A DNA stretch of 64,000 bases, taken from contig NZ_UOOB01000002.1 in assembly GCF_900564145.1 (NCBI RefSeq), positions 62,001-126,000 of the forward strand, given 5' to 3'. Below the pieces are notes generated by a model that saw nothing but the letters and a program-made list of their open reading frames with translations, was not told where the DNA came from and did not search any database. Below, in pieces: positions 1-9,755 of this stretch. Position numbers and translations under genes: made by a program. The DNA comes from Comamonas sp. lk. GTDB taxonomy: Bacteria; Pseudomonadota; Gammaproteobacteria; Burkholderiales; Burkholderiaceae_C. Position 1 is the stretch's first letter. Each line of letters begins with the position of its first letter.

Positions 1-573
1 CTGCTCCCGCAGGCGCCGCAACTGAACCCATTGCGACCCCAGTTGCGTGGACATGGACAGGCGGGTGGACTCCACCAGATCGCCCATGCTCTCCGGTATT
101 TCATGGCCTGTCAGCCGGCTCCAGGCCGTGATGGCCACCGTGAACAGCAAGATGCCCAGACTGCTTTCCGTCAGGCCGGAATCCATAAAGGCCTGGCACC
201 AGTGCAAAAAGCGCTGGCGCATATTCTCGCGCGCGCCGGGCCAGGCCTCGGGCACCAGACTCTCGACCCGCAACTGCTCCAGCAGCTCGAACACCATGCG
301 CTCTACCGGGTCCTTGGGCAACTGCTGTTGGTGCAAGGCCTCGTCGCTCAAATGCAGGCGCAAGCCCATGCTGTCCAGCAAACCACGCTGATCCGTCTGA
401 AGCAGCGGCACATCGCTGTGGTGTGCCGCAAGCTGAGGCAAGGGATTGGTGCCGCGATAAAGCGTTTGCCCGCTCCATTGCAGCGAGTCGTCACCGGTCA
501 TGGCGCGCAGCATGGCTCCACCCCAGGCTTCCATCTGGGACTGCGAAGCAGAGATTGGCGTTTCAGTGCTCAT
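1..573 (-). CDS. CobT-like VWA-family protein, N-terminal part (runs off the window)
   Basis: The ATG at 573 begins MSTETPISASQ and the frame stays open for 191 codons to the window edge, so the C-terminal half, where a von Willebrand A metal-binding domain would lie, is not visible. The visible part has a helical segment around VERMVFELLEQLRVESL that resembles the N-terminal region of cobaltochelatase subunit CobT. The start overlaps the end of the CobS-like ATPase by 11 bases, as expected for a translationally coupled AAA/VWA pair. By family it would work with that ATPase as a chaperone-type metal insertion machine. No CobN is present here. The CobT label rests on weak similarity and on the partner gene. 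Confidence 0.62.
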   Translation of the reverse strand, partial: MSTETPISASQSQMEAWGGAMLRAMTGDDSLQWSGQTLYRGTNPLPQLAAHHSDVPLLQTDQRGLLDSMGLRLHLSDEALHQQQLPKDPVERMVFELLEQLRVESLVPEAWPGARENMRQRFLHWCQAFMDSGLTESSLGILLFTVAITAWSRLTGHEIPESMGDLVESTRLSMSTQLGSQWVQLRRLREQ

Positions 574-1552
574 GCAGGAACGCCAGAGCAGGCTCCTCGG
601 TCCGTGCCAGTTCCTGGCCAAAGCAACGCTGAAAATACTCGGTCACGATGGCGCGCTCGGCAGGCTCGCATTTGTTGAGGAAAGACAGCTCGAACGCCAG
701 TTTCAGATCATTGAAGATGGAAATGTTCTCGGCCCAGGTAATCACCGAACGTGGCGACATCAGCAAGGACAGATCTCCCACCGAGAAACCCCTGCGCGTC
801 AGGCCGGCCAGCGCCACCATGGCGTCCACCCGCTTGCACCCCTGTGGCGTATCCATCTCCGGCACACGGGCCAGCACAATGGCGGCCTCTTCGGCAGGCG
901 CCAGATAGTTCAAGCTGGTCACCAGATTCCAGCGATCGAGCTGTGCATGGTTGAGCAGTTGCGTGCCGTGATAGAGCCCGTTGAGATTGCCCTGGCCCAG
1001 GGTGTTCATTGTGGCAAACAGGCGGAAATACGGATGAGGCTGGATCACCCGCTTTTGATCGAGCATGGTGAAGCTGCCTTCGCGCTCCAGCACGCGCTGG
1101 ATGACGAACATCACGTCCGGTCGGCCCGCATCGTATTCATCAAACACAATGGCCACGGGCCGCTGCAAGGACCAGGGAAGAATGCCCTCCTGGAACTGCG
1201 TCACCTGCTTGCCCTCCTGCAGCACGATGGTGTCCTTGCCCACCAGATCCAGACGGCTGATATGGCCGTCCAGATTCACCCGTACGCAAGGCCAGTTCAG
1301 CCGGGCAGCCACCTGCTCTATATGCGTGGATTTTCCTGTGCCGTGCAGCCCCTGTATCACTACGCGCCGGTTATGCGCGAAGCCCGCCAAAATGGCTTGC
1401 GTCACTTGCGGGTTCAGGCGGTAGGCTGTGTCAATGGCCGGAACATGCTCGGTACGCTCTGCGAAAGCAGGCACGGTCATGTCCGTATCAATGCCAAAAA
1501 CATCACGCACGCTCACGGTACGGGTGGGCTGCAGCAAGCTCAGGTCAGTCAT
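563..1552 (-). CDS. CobS-like AAA+ ATPase (MoxR/CobS group)
   Basis: This is a 329-residue AAA+ ATPase. A Walker A loop (GLHGTGKST), a Walker B stretch (IVFDEYDAG) and the segment NGLYHGTQLLNHAQLDRWN, close to the sensor region of cobaltochelatase CobS, are all visible. CobS with CobT drives cobalt insertion in aerobic B12 synthesis; related MoxR/VWA pairs activate other metalloenzymes. I chose the ATG at 1552, where the protein begins MTDLSLLQPTR, because it overlaps the stop of the upstream iclR gene by 8 bases. That gives a likely operon iclR-cobS-cobT running away from xsc. Its target here is unknown, since no CobN or corrin pathway gene lies in the window. Confidence 0.8.
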   Translation of the reverse strand: MTDLSLLQPTRTVSVRDVFGIDTDMTVPAFAERTEHVPAIDTAYRLNPQVTQAILAGFAHNRRVVIQGLHGTGKSTHIEQVAARLNWPCVRVNLDGHISRLDLVGKDTIVLQEGKQVTQFQEGILPWSLQRPVAIVFDEYDAGRPDVMFVIQRVLEREGSFTMLDQKRVIQPHPYFRLFATMNTLGQGNLNGLYHGTQLLNHAQLDRWNLVTSLNYLAPAEEAAIVLARVPEMDTPQGCKRVDAMVALAGLTRRGFSVGDLSLLMSPRSVITWAENISIFNDLKLAFELSFLNKCEPAERAIVTEYFQRCFGQELARTEEPALAFLHEH

Positions 1553-2369
1553 CGTCGGCTTCCGGTGAAATTTCATCATTGATGCGGGCGATCGCCGCGA
1601 CGGCCGCCTGCAGCTTGGGGAGAAAGGACAGGGCTTTCTCCTTGGAAAAACGCATGATGGGAGCCTGCACGGCAAGGCCCATGTTGGAACTGCCATTGGG
1701 TGCCGGTACCAGCACGCCCAGGCACAGCAATCCCGGCAGAAACTCTTCGTTATCAAATGCATAGCCCTGTTCGCGCACCTGCTCGAGCTCCTGCTCCAAG
1801 GCCTCGAAAGTCGTCAAGGTGTTGCCGGTGAAGGCTTCCAGCGGCACGTTGGACAGCAGCCTGCGGCGCTGCGCCAGCGCCATCTGGCTCAGGAACAGCT
1901 TGCCCGTGGCCGAGCAGTGCGCCGGCACGCGCGAGCCCGGGTGCAGATAAAAACGCAGCGGGGCCGGCGTCTCCACACGGTCCAGATACAAGACCTCGCT
2001 GCCCGAGAAAGCGGTGATGTTGCAGCTCTCGCCCAGCTCGTGCACCAGCTGGGTCAGCACCGCATGCCGCGCGCCGTGCGTGGTGTTGTTGAGCAACACG
2101 CTTTCCGCCAGACGCATCAGGCGCTGACCCGTGCCGTAGTGACGTCCATTGCCGTCTCTCTGCAGGATGCCGGCGCTTTCCAACTGGGAAAGCATGCGGT
2201 GCATTGTCGGCTTGGGCAGACCCGTCTCTTCCACCATGGTTTGCAGGGTGAAAGGCACGTTTTTCTGGGCAACGGCTTCCAGCAACGCAAACAAACGCAG
2301 GTTGGGCGTGTCTCCGTCAAGGCGAGCCGAGTTGGTTTCTTCGCTGTTCTTCATATCTTCATCGATCAT
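1545..2369 (-). CDS. IclR-family transcriptional regulator of the xsc locus
   Basis: The N-terminal winged helix (about residues 20-80, LRLFALLEAVAQ then TMVEETGLPKPTMHRML) is followed by an IclR effector-binding domain (about 100-265). The gene is divergent from xsc with 135 bases between the starts, which points to control of sulfoacetaldehyde breakdown and probably autoregulation. I chose the ATG at 2369 (274 residues), which has GGAA six bases upstream. A longer frame from 2423 exists, but its extra codons run through an operator-like repeat, so it is less likely. IclR proteins bind AT-rich palindromes as dimers of dimers, and two inverted sites lie just upstream. The effector, perhaps a sulfonate intermediate, is inference. 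Confidence 0.87.
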   Translation of the reverse strand: MIDEDMKNSEETNSARLDGDTPNLRLFALLEAVAQKNVPFTLQTMVEETGLPKPTMHRMLSQLESAGILQRDGNGRHYGTGQRLMRLAESVLLNNTTHGARHAVLTQLVHELGESCNITAFSGSEVLYLDRVETPAPLRFYLHPGSRVPAHCSATGKLFLSQMALAQRRRLLSNVPLEAFTGNTLTTFEALEQELEQVREQGYAFDNEEFLPGLLCLGVLVPAPNGSSNMGLAVQAPIMRFSKEKALSFLPKLQAAVAAIARINDEISPEADDD

Positions 2370-2397
2370 AGTAATTTCCATTTTTCGAGTCAATTTA

Positions 2398-2413
2398 TTC
2401 CGAAAAAAGAAAT
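2398..2413. promoter_or_regulatory. Candidate IclR operator, distal copy
   Basis: The 16-mer TTCCGAAAAAAGAAAT here matches the reverse complement of positions 2457-2472 at 15 of 16 bases. Together with TTTTTCG at 2381-2387 it also forms a local inverted repeat (TTTTTCG / CGAAAAA, 13-base spacer). The location between divergent iclR and xsc genes fits a regulator site. Confidence 0.55.
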
Positions 2414-2417
2414 TTAT

Positions 2418-2447
2418 TTGCAACCAAGCAAAGAAATGCCCTAAACT
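2418..2447 (+). promoter_or_regulatory. xsc: Candidate sigma-70 promoter of xsc
   Basis: A TTGCAA hexamer at 2418-2423 and TAAACT at 2442-2447 are separated by 18 bases, an acceptable -35/-10 pair. Initiation would fall near 2454, so the proximal operator-like repeat at 2457-2472 would cover the start region and the distal one would lie just upstream of -35. This is a by-eye call. Confidence 0.4.
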
Positions 2448-2456
2448 GGCATTGCG

Positions 2457-2472
2457 ATTTCTTTTTTCGAAA
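2457..2472. promoter_or_regulatory. Candidate IclR operator, proximal copy
   Basis: ATTTCTTTTTTCGAAA is the inverted partner of 2398-2413, with 43 bases between the two copies. It lies between the predicted promoter and the xsc ribosome binding site (AAAGGAG at 2492-2498), a position suited to repression. Confidence 0.55.
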
Positions 2473-2504
2473 CGATAAGTTCCAAATTTTCAAAGGAGAC
2501 AAAG

Positions 2505-4316
2505 ATGGCTGCTACTGACAATCGTAAGGTGGTTGAAGGCGTTCAAAAGATGACCCCTTCTGAAGCATTCGTGGAGACCTGTGTCGCCAATGGCGTCAGC
2601 GAGATGTTCGGCATCATGGGCTCGGCCTTCATGGACGCCATGGACATCTTTGCTCCTGCAGGCATTCGCCTCATCCCCGTGGTGCACGAGCAAGGTGCAG
2701 CCCACATGGCTGACGGCTATGCCCGCGTCTCCGGTCGCCATGGCGTGGTGATCGGCCAGAACGGCCCCGGCATCAGCAACTGTGTTACCGGCATTGCCGC
2801 AGCGTTCTGGGCGCACAGCCCGGTCGTGATCGTGACTCCCGAAACCGGCACCATGGGCATGGGTCTGGGCGGCTTCCAGGAAGCCAATCAATTGCCCATG
2901 TTCCAGGAGTTCACCAAGTACCAGGGTCATGTCTGCAACCCCAAGCGCATGGCCGAGTTCACGGGCCGCGTGTTTGACCGCGCCATGTCCGAAATGGGCC
3001 CCACCCAGCTGAACATTCCCCGTGACTATTTCTACGGCGAAATCGAGTGCGAGATTCCCAAGCCCATGCGTGTGGACCGCGGCCATGGCGGCGAGCAAAG
3101 CCTGCAGGCTGCCGTGGAGCTGCTCAAGACCGCCAAGTTCCCCGTGATCCTGGCCGGTGGCGGCGTGGTGATGGGCGATGCCGTGCAGGAAGCACAGCAA
3201 CTGGCCGAACGTCTGGGCGCTCCCGTGGCAACCGGCTATCTGCGTAACGACGCCTTCCCCGCCAAGCATCCGCTGTGGGCCGGCCCTCTGGGCTACCAGG
3301 GCTCCAAGGCAGCCATGAAGCTGATCGCCCAGGCCGACGTGGTGATTGCACTGGGCTCGCGCATGGGTCCCTTCGGCACCCTGCCCCAGCACGGCATGGA
3401 CTACTGGCCCAAGACGGCCAAGATCATCCAGGTCGAAGCCGACCACACCAATCTGGGTCTGGTCAAGAAGATCTCCGTGGGCATCAATGGCGATGCCAAG
3501 GCCGTGGCGGCCGAGCTGACCAAGCGCCTGGCGAATGTGACGCTGAACTGCGACGCGACCAAGGCCGCACGTGCCGACACCATTGCATCCGAAAAGCATG
3601 CCTGGGAAAAGGAACTCGACGAGTGGACCCACGAGCGCGACCCCTACAGCCTGGACATGATTGAAGAGGCCAAGAACGAGCGCACACCTACCGGCGGTAC
3701 CTATCTGCACCCCCGCCAAGTGCTGCGTGAGCTGGAAAAAGCCATGCCGGCACGCGCCATGGTGTCTACCGACATCGGCAACATCAACTCGGTGGCCAAC
3801 AGCTATCTGCGCTTTGACGAGCCACGCAGCTTCTTCGCTCCCATGAGCTTTGGCAACTGCGGCTACGCCCTGCCCACCATCATCGGTGCCAAGTGCGCAG
3901 CCCCCGAGCGTCCAGCCATCGCCTACGCCGGTGACGGCGCCTGGGGCATGAGCATGATGGAAATCATGACCGCCGTGCGCCACGACATTCCCGTCACCGC
4001 CGTGGTGTTCCACAACCGCCAGTGGGGTGCGGAAAAGAAGAACCAGGTGGACTTCTACAACCGCCGCTTTGTGGCCGGCGAGCTGGAAAGCGAAAGCTTC
4101 TCCGACATCGCCAAGGCCATGGGTGCCGAAGGCATCGTGGTGGACAACATCGAGGACGTGGGCTCGGCTCTGCAAAAAGCCATCGACATGCAGATGAATG
4201 AAGGCAAGACCTGCGTGATCGAAATCATGTGCACCCGCGAACTGGGCGATCCGTTCCGCCGCGACGCTTTGGCCAAGCCCGTGCGCTTGCTGGAAAAGTA
4301 CAAAGACTACGTCTAA
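2505..4316 (+). CDS. xsc: Sulfoacetaldehyde acetyltransferase
   Basis: Xsc is a thiamine-diphosphate enzyme that converts sulfoacetaldehyde and phosphate into acetyl phosphate and sulfite, the desulfonation step for taurine, isethionate and related C2 sulfonates. The 603 residues show the ThDP-enzyme order: an N-terminal PYR domain with catalytic Glu62 (VVHEQGAAHMADGYAR), a central domain, and a C-terminal PP domain with the cofactor motif starting GDGAWGMSMME and ending in FHNRQWG. Length matches the family. The start has a strong AAAGGAG site. The pta gene follows directly, which is the diagnostic pairing. Expression is probably set by the divergent IclR regulator. Confidence 0.95.
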   Translation: MAATDNRKVVEGVQKMTPSEAFVETCVANGVSEMFGIMGSAFMDAMDIFAPAGIRLIPVVHEQGAAHMADGYARVSGRHGVVIGQNGPGISNCVTGIAAAFWAHSPVVIVTPETGTMGMGLGGFQEANQLPMFQEFTKYQGHVCNPKRMAEFTGRVFDRAMSEMGPTQLNIPRDYFYGEIECEIPKPMRVDRGHGGEQSLQAAVELLKTAKFPVILAGGGVVMGDAVQEAQQLAERLGAPVATGYLRNDAFPAKHPLWAGPLGYQGSKAAMKLIAQADVVIALGSRMGPFGTLPQHGMDYWPKTAKIIQVEADHTNLGLVKKISVGINGDAKAVAAELTKRLANVTLNCDATKAARADTIASEKHAWEKELDEWTHERDPYSLDMIEEAKNERTPTGGTYLHPRQVLRELEKAMPARAMVSTDIGNINSVANSYLRFDEPRSFFAPMSFGNCGYALPTIIGAKCAAPERPAIAYAGDGAWGMSMMEIMTAVRHDIPVTAVVFHNRQWGAEKKNQVDFYNRRFVAGELESESFSDIAKAMGAEGIVVDNIEDVGSALQKAIDMQMNEGKTCVIEIMCTRELGDPFRRDALAKPVRLLEKYKDYV

Positions 4317-4323
4317 ACCAGGC

Positions 4324-4357
4324 AACCCCACGGAGTCCGACTTCGTGGGGTTTTTTT
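4324..4357 (+). terminator. Rho-independent terminator between xsc and pta
   Basis: AACCCCACG (4324-4332) pairs with CGTGGGGTT (4344-4352) and a run of T follows to 4357. It lies inside the presumed xsc-pta operon, so pta would need read-through or its own promoter. Confidence 0.85.
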
Positions 4358-4379
4358 CTGACTTTCGACAGGAACCTCC

Positions 4380-5357
4380 ATGGCATCCATCACCTCCCTC
4401 GCCGTGGCAGCCGCCGAGACCACTGCCACGCCCCGTCCCCACCTTCAGCAACTGCAAGAGCGCGCACTAGCCAAAGGCCCCATCACCGTGGCCGTGGCCT
4501 ACCCCTGCGATGCTGGCTCTCTGCAAGCCGCCATGCAGGCCGCCGACACCGGTCTGATCAAGCCCCTGCTGGTCGGCCCGCAAGATCGCATTGAAGCCGC
4601 AGCCAAAGCCGCCAGACTGGATTTGTCCGGCGCAGAAATTCATGCCACCGCCGACGATGCGCGGGCAGCCGCCGCCCAGGCAGCCGCCCTGTGCCGCGAC
4701 GGTCTGGCCAGTGCCCTGATGAAAGGCAGTCTGCACAGCGACGATCTGCTGGGCGCTGCCGTGGCACGCGAAGCAGGCCTGCGCGGCAACTGCCGCGCCA
4801 GTCATGTCTTCGTCATGGATATCCCCGGCTACGACCGCCCTTTGCTGATGACGGACTGCGTGGTCAACATCTTCCCCAGTCTGATGGACAAGCGGGACAT
4901 CGCACAGAACGCGGTGAACCTGGCCCATGCCATAGGCATCGAGCGCCCCCGCGTGGCCGTGCTCTCGGCAGTGGAAACCGTCAACCCCGCCATTCCCGGC
5001 ACCATCGATGCCGCAGCCCTGTGCAAGATGGCAGACCGCGGCCAGATCACCGGAGGCATTTTTGACGGCCCGCTGGCCTACGACAACGCCATCTCCCTGC
5101 ATTCGGCTCACAACAAGGGCATAGTCTCGGACGTCGCAGGACGGCCCGACGTGCTGCTGGTTCCCAGCCTCGAAGCTGGCAACATGATTTACAAGCAGCT
5201 GGTCTACATGGCCAATGCCGAATGTGCAGGCCTGGTGCTGGGCATGCGCGTACCGATTGTGCTGACCAGCCGCTCCGACTCCGTGGCCAGCCGCATTGCC
5301 TCCTGTGCGCTGGCCGTGCTTGCCAGCCCTGCACCCCGGGCCGGCAAGGAGTCGTGA
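4380..5357 (+). CDS. pta: Phosphate acetyltransferase (Pta of the sulfonate pathway)
   Basis: The 325-residue protein belongs to the short phosphate acetyl/butyryltransferase family and lacks the N-terminal regulatory domains of long Pta enzymes. Recognisable stretches include ASALMKGSLHSDDLLG and the C-terminal segment with LVPSLEAGNMIYKQL and TSRSDSVASRIASC. It turns acetyl phosphate made by Xsc into acetyl-CoA, linking sulfonate carbon to central metabolism. It begins 63 bases after xsc, beyond a terminator, and its TGA overlaps the next start (TGATG). The start ATG at 4380 is preceded by an AGGAA element. The function follows from family plus the xsc context. Confidence 0.93.
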   Translation: MASITSLAVAAAETTATPRPHLQQLQERALAKGPITVAVAYPCDAGSLQAAMQAADTGLIKPLLVGPQDRIEAAAKAARLDLSGAEIHATADDARAAAAQAAALCRDGLASALMKGSLHSDDLLGAAVAREAGLRGNCRASHVFVMDIPGYDRPLLMTDCVVNIFPSLMDKRDIAQNAVNLAHAIGIERPRVAVLSAVETVNPAIPGTIDAAALCKMADRGQITGGIFDGPLAYDNAISLHSAHNKGIVSDVAGRPDVLLVPSLEAGNMIYKQLVYMANAECAGLVLGMRVPIVLTSRSDSVASRIASCALAVLASPAPRAGKES

Positions 5358-6412
5358 TGGGACAAGCCAACGCCCCTGCCAGCGCCCCACTGCCCCGGAT
5401 GGAGCCAGCGCCGCGCGCGCTGCAGCATCTGGGTCTGTTGCCAGGCATCGCGCTCTCCGGCGTGATTGCCCTGGCGGCGACCTTTGTCTCCACCTTGCAT
5501 GGCGGGCCGCAGCTGCTGTATGCGCTGTTCTTCGGCGTGGCTTTTCACTTTCTGAGCCAGGACGCCAAAACCAAGCCCGGCATCGAGTTTTGCGCGCGCG
5601 CCGTGCTGCGCCTGGGCGTGGGTCTGCTGGGCGCTCGCATCACGGCCACCCAGATTGCCGGCCTTGGCTGGAGCACGGCCCTGATCGTCATCGCCGCCGT
5701 GCTGACGACCATTTTTTGCGGCTACTTTCTCGGCAGGCGCCTGGGCATGACACGGCCGCAAGGCATTCTGTCCGGCGGCGCAGTGGCCATCTGCGGCGCC
5801 TCGGCAGCGCTGGCCATCTCGGCCGTTCTGCCCCGCGACAAGAACAGCGACCGCTTCACCCTCATGGTCGTAGTCACGGTGACGGTGCTCTCTACGGTCG
5901 CCATGGTCCTGTACCCGCTGATTGCCCGCGCCCTGGGGCTGCCGCCCGAAATGGCTGGTCTCTTCATCGGCGGCAGCATTCATGACGTGGCCCAGGTGGT
6001 GGGTGCCGGCTACACCATCGACCAGACCACGGGCGACTACGCCACCATCGTCAAGCTGTTTCGCGTATCCATGCTGGCTGTGGTTGTGGTCGTGGTCTCC
6101 GCTCTGTTCAAAAAGCAGCGCGAAGCCGCGCAAGAGCAGCACTCGGGAAAAAAGCCGCCACTCGTGCCCTGGTTTTTGTGGGTGTTCGTGGCGCTGGTCT
6201 GCGTCAACTCGCTGGGCTGGGTGCCGGCCATGCTGCAGCTGCAGCTGACCGATATGTCCAAAAACTGTCTGGTGCTGGCCATTGCGGCCCTGGGCATGAA
6301 GACCTCGTTCAAACAGCTGGCACAAGCGGGCTGGCGCCCGTTTCTGCTGCTGCTCGTGGAAACCGCCTGGATGGCCGCCTTTGTGCTGCTAGCTATCGCA
6401 CTCAAACCCTAG
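5357..6412 (+). CDS. yeiH: YeiH-family membrane protein, putative sulfate/sulfite exporter
   Basis: This is a 351-residue integral membrane protein of the conserved hypothetical 698 family (YeiH/YadS, often called putative sulfate exporters). About ten hydrophobic segments are visible, with the family motif region SGGAVAICGASAALA and GGSIHDVAQVVGAG. The start ATG at 5357 overlaps the pta stop by one base, so the protein is translationally coupled to Pta. In this operon it would most simply export the sulfite or sulfate released by Xsc. That role is inferred from context; transport has not been shown for most members. Confidence 0.85.
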   Translation: MGQANAPASAPLPRMEPAPRALQHLGLLPGIALSGVIALAATFVSTLHGGPQLLYALFFGVAFHFLSQDAKTKPGIEFCARAVLRLGVGLLGARITATQIAGLGWSTALIVIAAVLTTIFCGYFLGRRLGMTRPQGILSGGAVAICGASAALAISAVLPRDKNSDRFTLMVVVTVTVLSTVAMVLYPLIARALGLPPEMAGLFIGGSIHDVAQVVGAGYTIDQTTGDYATIVKLFRVSMLAVVVVVVSALFKKQREAAQEQHSGKKPPLVPWFLWVFVALVCVNSLGWVPAMLQLQLTDMSKNCLVLAIAALGMKTSFKQLAQAGWRPFLLLLVETAWMAAFVLLAIALKP

Positions 6413-6438
6413 GCTGCAGCGCAGGAGAGCGCAAAAGC

Positions 6439-6471
6439 AAAAGGCCCAAGCTGATGGTTTGGGCCTTTTTT
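6439..6471 (+). terminator. Rho-independent terminator after the xsc operon
   Basis: AAAAGGCCCAA (6439-6449) pairs with TTGGGCCTTTT (6459-6469) across a 9-base loop, and T residues continue to 6471. It closes the rightward transcript. Confidence 0.88.
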
Positions 6472-6491
6472 CATGACTTGAGAGCAGAAAC

Positions 6492-6515
6492 AAAAAAACC
6501 CGCGTGAGCGGGTTT
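6492..6515 (-). terminator. Terminator downstream of tRNA-Ser
   Basis: AAACCCGC (6496-6503) and GCGGGTTT (6508-6515) form an 8-bp stem with a GTGA loop. On the minus strand a run of T follows, so it stops leftward transcription from the tRNA gene. Confidence 0.8.
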
Positions 6516-6553
6516 CCTTGCTATAACCGAGAGCCTATGGCAAACGGCGTATA

Positions 6554-6643
<90 letters not shown>

Positions 6644-6674
6644 TGTGTCGAAGCTGAGATTATAGCCTAAAAAA

Positions 6675-8090
<1,416 letters not shown>

Positions 8091-8103
8091 CTATGAATAA
8101 CAA

Positions 8104-8179
8104 AGCGCCTTGCGCCAGCCTTTGCTCGGATCTGAATTGTTTTCAACTCAAAGTCCATGCAAGACCAGCGCAAGGCGCT
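8104..8179. repeat. Long-range 12-bp inverted repeat between ispH and serS
   Basis: AGCGCCTTGCGC (8104-8115) is perfectly inverted at 8168-8179 with 52 bases between. The 9-mer GCTATGAAT occurs directly at 8090-8098 and 8177-8185, around the structure. It lies downstream of the ispH stop and could fold in the leftward transcript. Its role is unknown; it may be a degenerate mobile or REP-like element. Confidence 0.6.
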
Positions 8180-8198
8180 ATGAATTTTTTCTGGCGTT

Positions 8199-9188
8199 TC
8201 AGTGACCGGTCTCGGGTGCCTTGCGCACCTCGATCTCCAGCCCTGTGGCCGCATCGATCTTCAAGCCCTTGGGCAGCGGGAACTTGATGGTTTCCTCAAT
8301 GCCGTCCATCTTGCGCACAGCCACCGCGCCCAGCTGCTTGATGCGGGCGATCACCTCGTTGACCAGCACCTCGGGAGCCGAAGCGCCGGCCGTCAGGCCC
8401 ACGCGGGCGGCGTCGACAAACCATTCTTCCTTGAGCTCGCCGGCGTTGTCCACCATATAGGCGGGCGTGCCCAGGCGGTCGGCCAGCTCGCGCAAGCGGT
8501 TGCTGTTGGAGCTGGTGGGGCTGCCCACCACGATCAGCACATCGGTCTGCGGCGCCAGCACCTTGACGGCGTCCTGCCGGTTTTGCGTGGCGTAGCAAAT
8601 ATCTTGCTGCTTGGGCTCGCGCACCTGCGGAAAGCGGGCACGGATGGCGGCCATGATGCCGGCGGCGTCGTCCACGCTCAAGGTGGTCTGCGTCACCACG
8701 GCCAGCTTTTCGGTCTGGCGCGGTGCCACGGTGGCCACATCGGCCTCGTCTTCCACCAGGTGAATGCCTTCGGACAGCTGACCCATGGTGCCTTCCACCT
8801 CGGGGTGACCTTTGTGGCCGATCATGAGGAACTCATAGCCCTCTTTGGCCAGCTTGGCCACCTCCACATGCACCTTGGTGACCAGGGGACAGGTGGCGTC
8901 AAAGATGGAAAAGCCACGCGCCTTGGCCTCTTCCTGCACGGCCTTGCTCACACCATGGGCGCTGAACACCAGGGTAGCGCCCGCTGGCACATCGTCCAGC
9001 TCTTCAATAAAGATGGCGCCCTTGGTCTTGAGATCGTTGACCACAAAGGTGTTGTGCACGATCTCATGGCGCACATAGATGGGGGCGCCGAACTTGGCCA
9101 GCGCCCGCTCCACGATCTCGATGGCCCGGTCCACGCCGGCGCAAAAGCCGCGCGGCTCGGCCAGCAGGATTTCCTTGGCGCCCACCAC
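8199..9188 (-). CDS. ispH: 4-hydroxy-3-methylbut-2-enyl diphosphate reductase
   Basis: IspH (LytB) carries out the last step of the MEP isoprenoid pathway, reducing HMBPP to IPP and DMAPP with a [4Fe-4S] cluster. The three cluster cysteines can be placed in [26 protein letters not shown] and [12 protein letters not shown], and [11 protein letters not shown] marks the substrate pocket. The first codon appears to be GTG at 9188, or the next GTG, one base past the stop of the upstream FKBP gene, so translation is probably coupled. The fkpB-ispH pair is a conserved arrangement in proteobacteria. Length of 329 residues is normal. Confidence 0.96.
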   Translation of the reverse strand: MVGAKEILLAEPRGFCAGVDRAIEIVERALAKFGAPIYVRHEIVHNTFVVNDLKTKGAIFIEELDDVPAGATLVFSAHGVSKAVQEEAKARGFSIFDATCPLVTKVHVEVAKLAKEGYEFLMIGHKGHPEVEGTMGQLSEGIHLVEDEADVATVAPRQTEKLAVVTQTTLSVDDAAGIMAAIRARFPQVREPKQQDICYATQNRQDAVKVLAPQTDVLIVVGSPTSSNSNRLRELADRLGTPAYMVDNAGELKEEWFVDAARVGLTAGASAPEVLVNEVIARIKQLGAVAVRKMDGIEETIKFPLPKGLKIDAATGLEIEVRKAPETGH

Positions 9189-9189
9189 T

Positions 9190-9660
9190 TCAGAGCACTC
9201 CGATCAGCTTCACTTCAAACGTGACCGGCTGGCCTGCCAGCGGGTGGTTGAAGTCAAACAGCACGGCGCCGTCTTCGCGCACCTGCACCACGGCACCTGC
9301 GTAGCTGCCCAGGCCGTCGGGCGTGGGGAACTGCACCACATCGCCGGCGGTGTACTGCTCGTGCGGATCGCCCAGCTCATTCATCAGCTTGCGTGCCACC
9401 CACTGCATCATGTCGGCATTGCGCTCGCCAAAAGCCGCGCCAGCGGGCAGCTCGAAGGTGGTGTGCGCGCCTTCAACCAGGCCGATCAGCTGATCTTCCA
9501 TGGCGGGCGAGAGCTCGCCAGCACCCAGCGACAGCGTGGCAGGCTTGTCGTTGAAGGTATTGATCACATCACCGGCCGGGCCTGCCAGGCGGTAGTGCAG
9601 CGTGAGAAAAGAGCCAGCCTGAACGACGGGCAGATCCGAAGGGGTTGCGCTTGTGGTCAT
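9190..9660 (-). CDS. fkpB: FKBP-type peptidyl-prolyl isomerase, SlpA/FkpB-like
   Basis: This 156-residue protein has the SlyD/SlpA FKBP fold with an inserted flap: [10 protein letters not shown] at the start, [19 protein letters not shown] in the middle, and [16 protein letters not shown] near the end. Such enzymes isomerise prolyl bonds and can act as chaperones in the cytoplasm. I chose the ATG at 9660 with GGGAC nearby; an in-frame ATG at 9684 would add eight residues. It precedes ispH with a one-base gap, the order seen in many gammaproteobacteria as well. Confidence 0.88.
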   Translation of the reverse strand: MTTSATPSDLPVVQAGSFLTLHYRLAGPAGDVINTFNDKPATLSLGAGELSPAMEDQLIGLVEGAHTTFELPAGAAFGERNADMMQWVARKLMNELGDPHEQYTAGDVVQFPTPDGLGSYAGAVVQVREDGAVLFDFNHPLAGQPVTFEVKLIGVL

Positions 9661-9755
9661 GAAAGTCCCGATAAACTGGCCCATATTGTAAGAGCGAGCC
9701 TATAACCTCTGTGCCCCCGTGAGCTGTGCCAAGGATTGCCGCCCACCATTGCCCC

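Noticed and set aside
2370..2423. Longer IclR start at 2423
   Set aside because: The added 18 residues are encoded by operator-like repeat DNA and have no family match; the 2369 start has a ribosome site.
2490..4457. A 655-codon open frame antisense to xsc
   Set aside because: Its translation is rich in His, Gly and Gln without any family motif. It is a codon-position shadow of a GC-rich gene.
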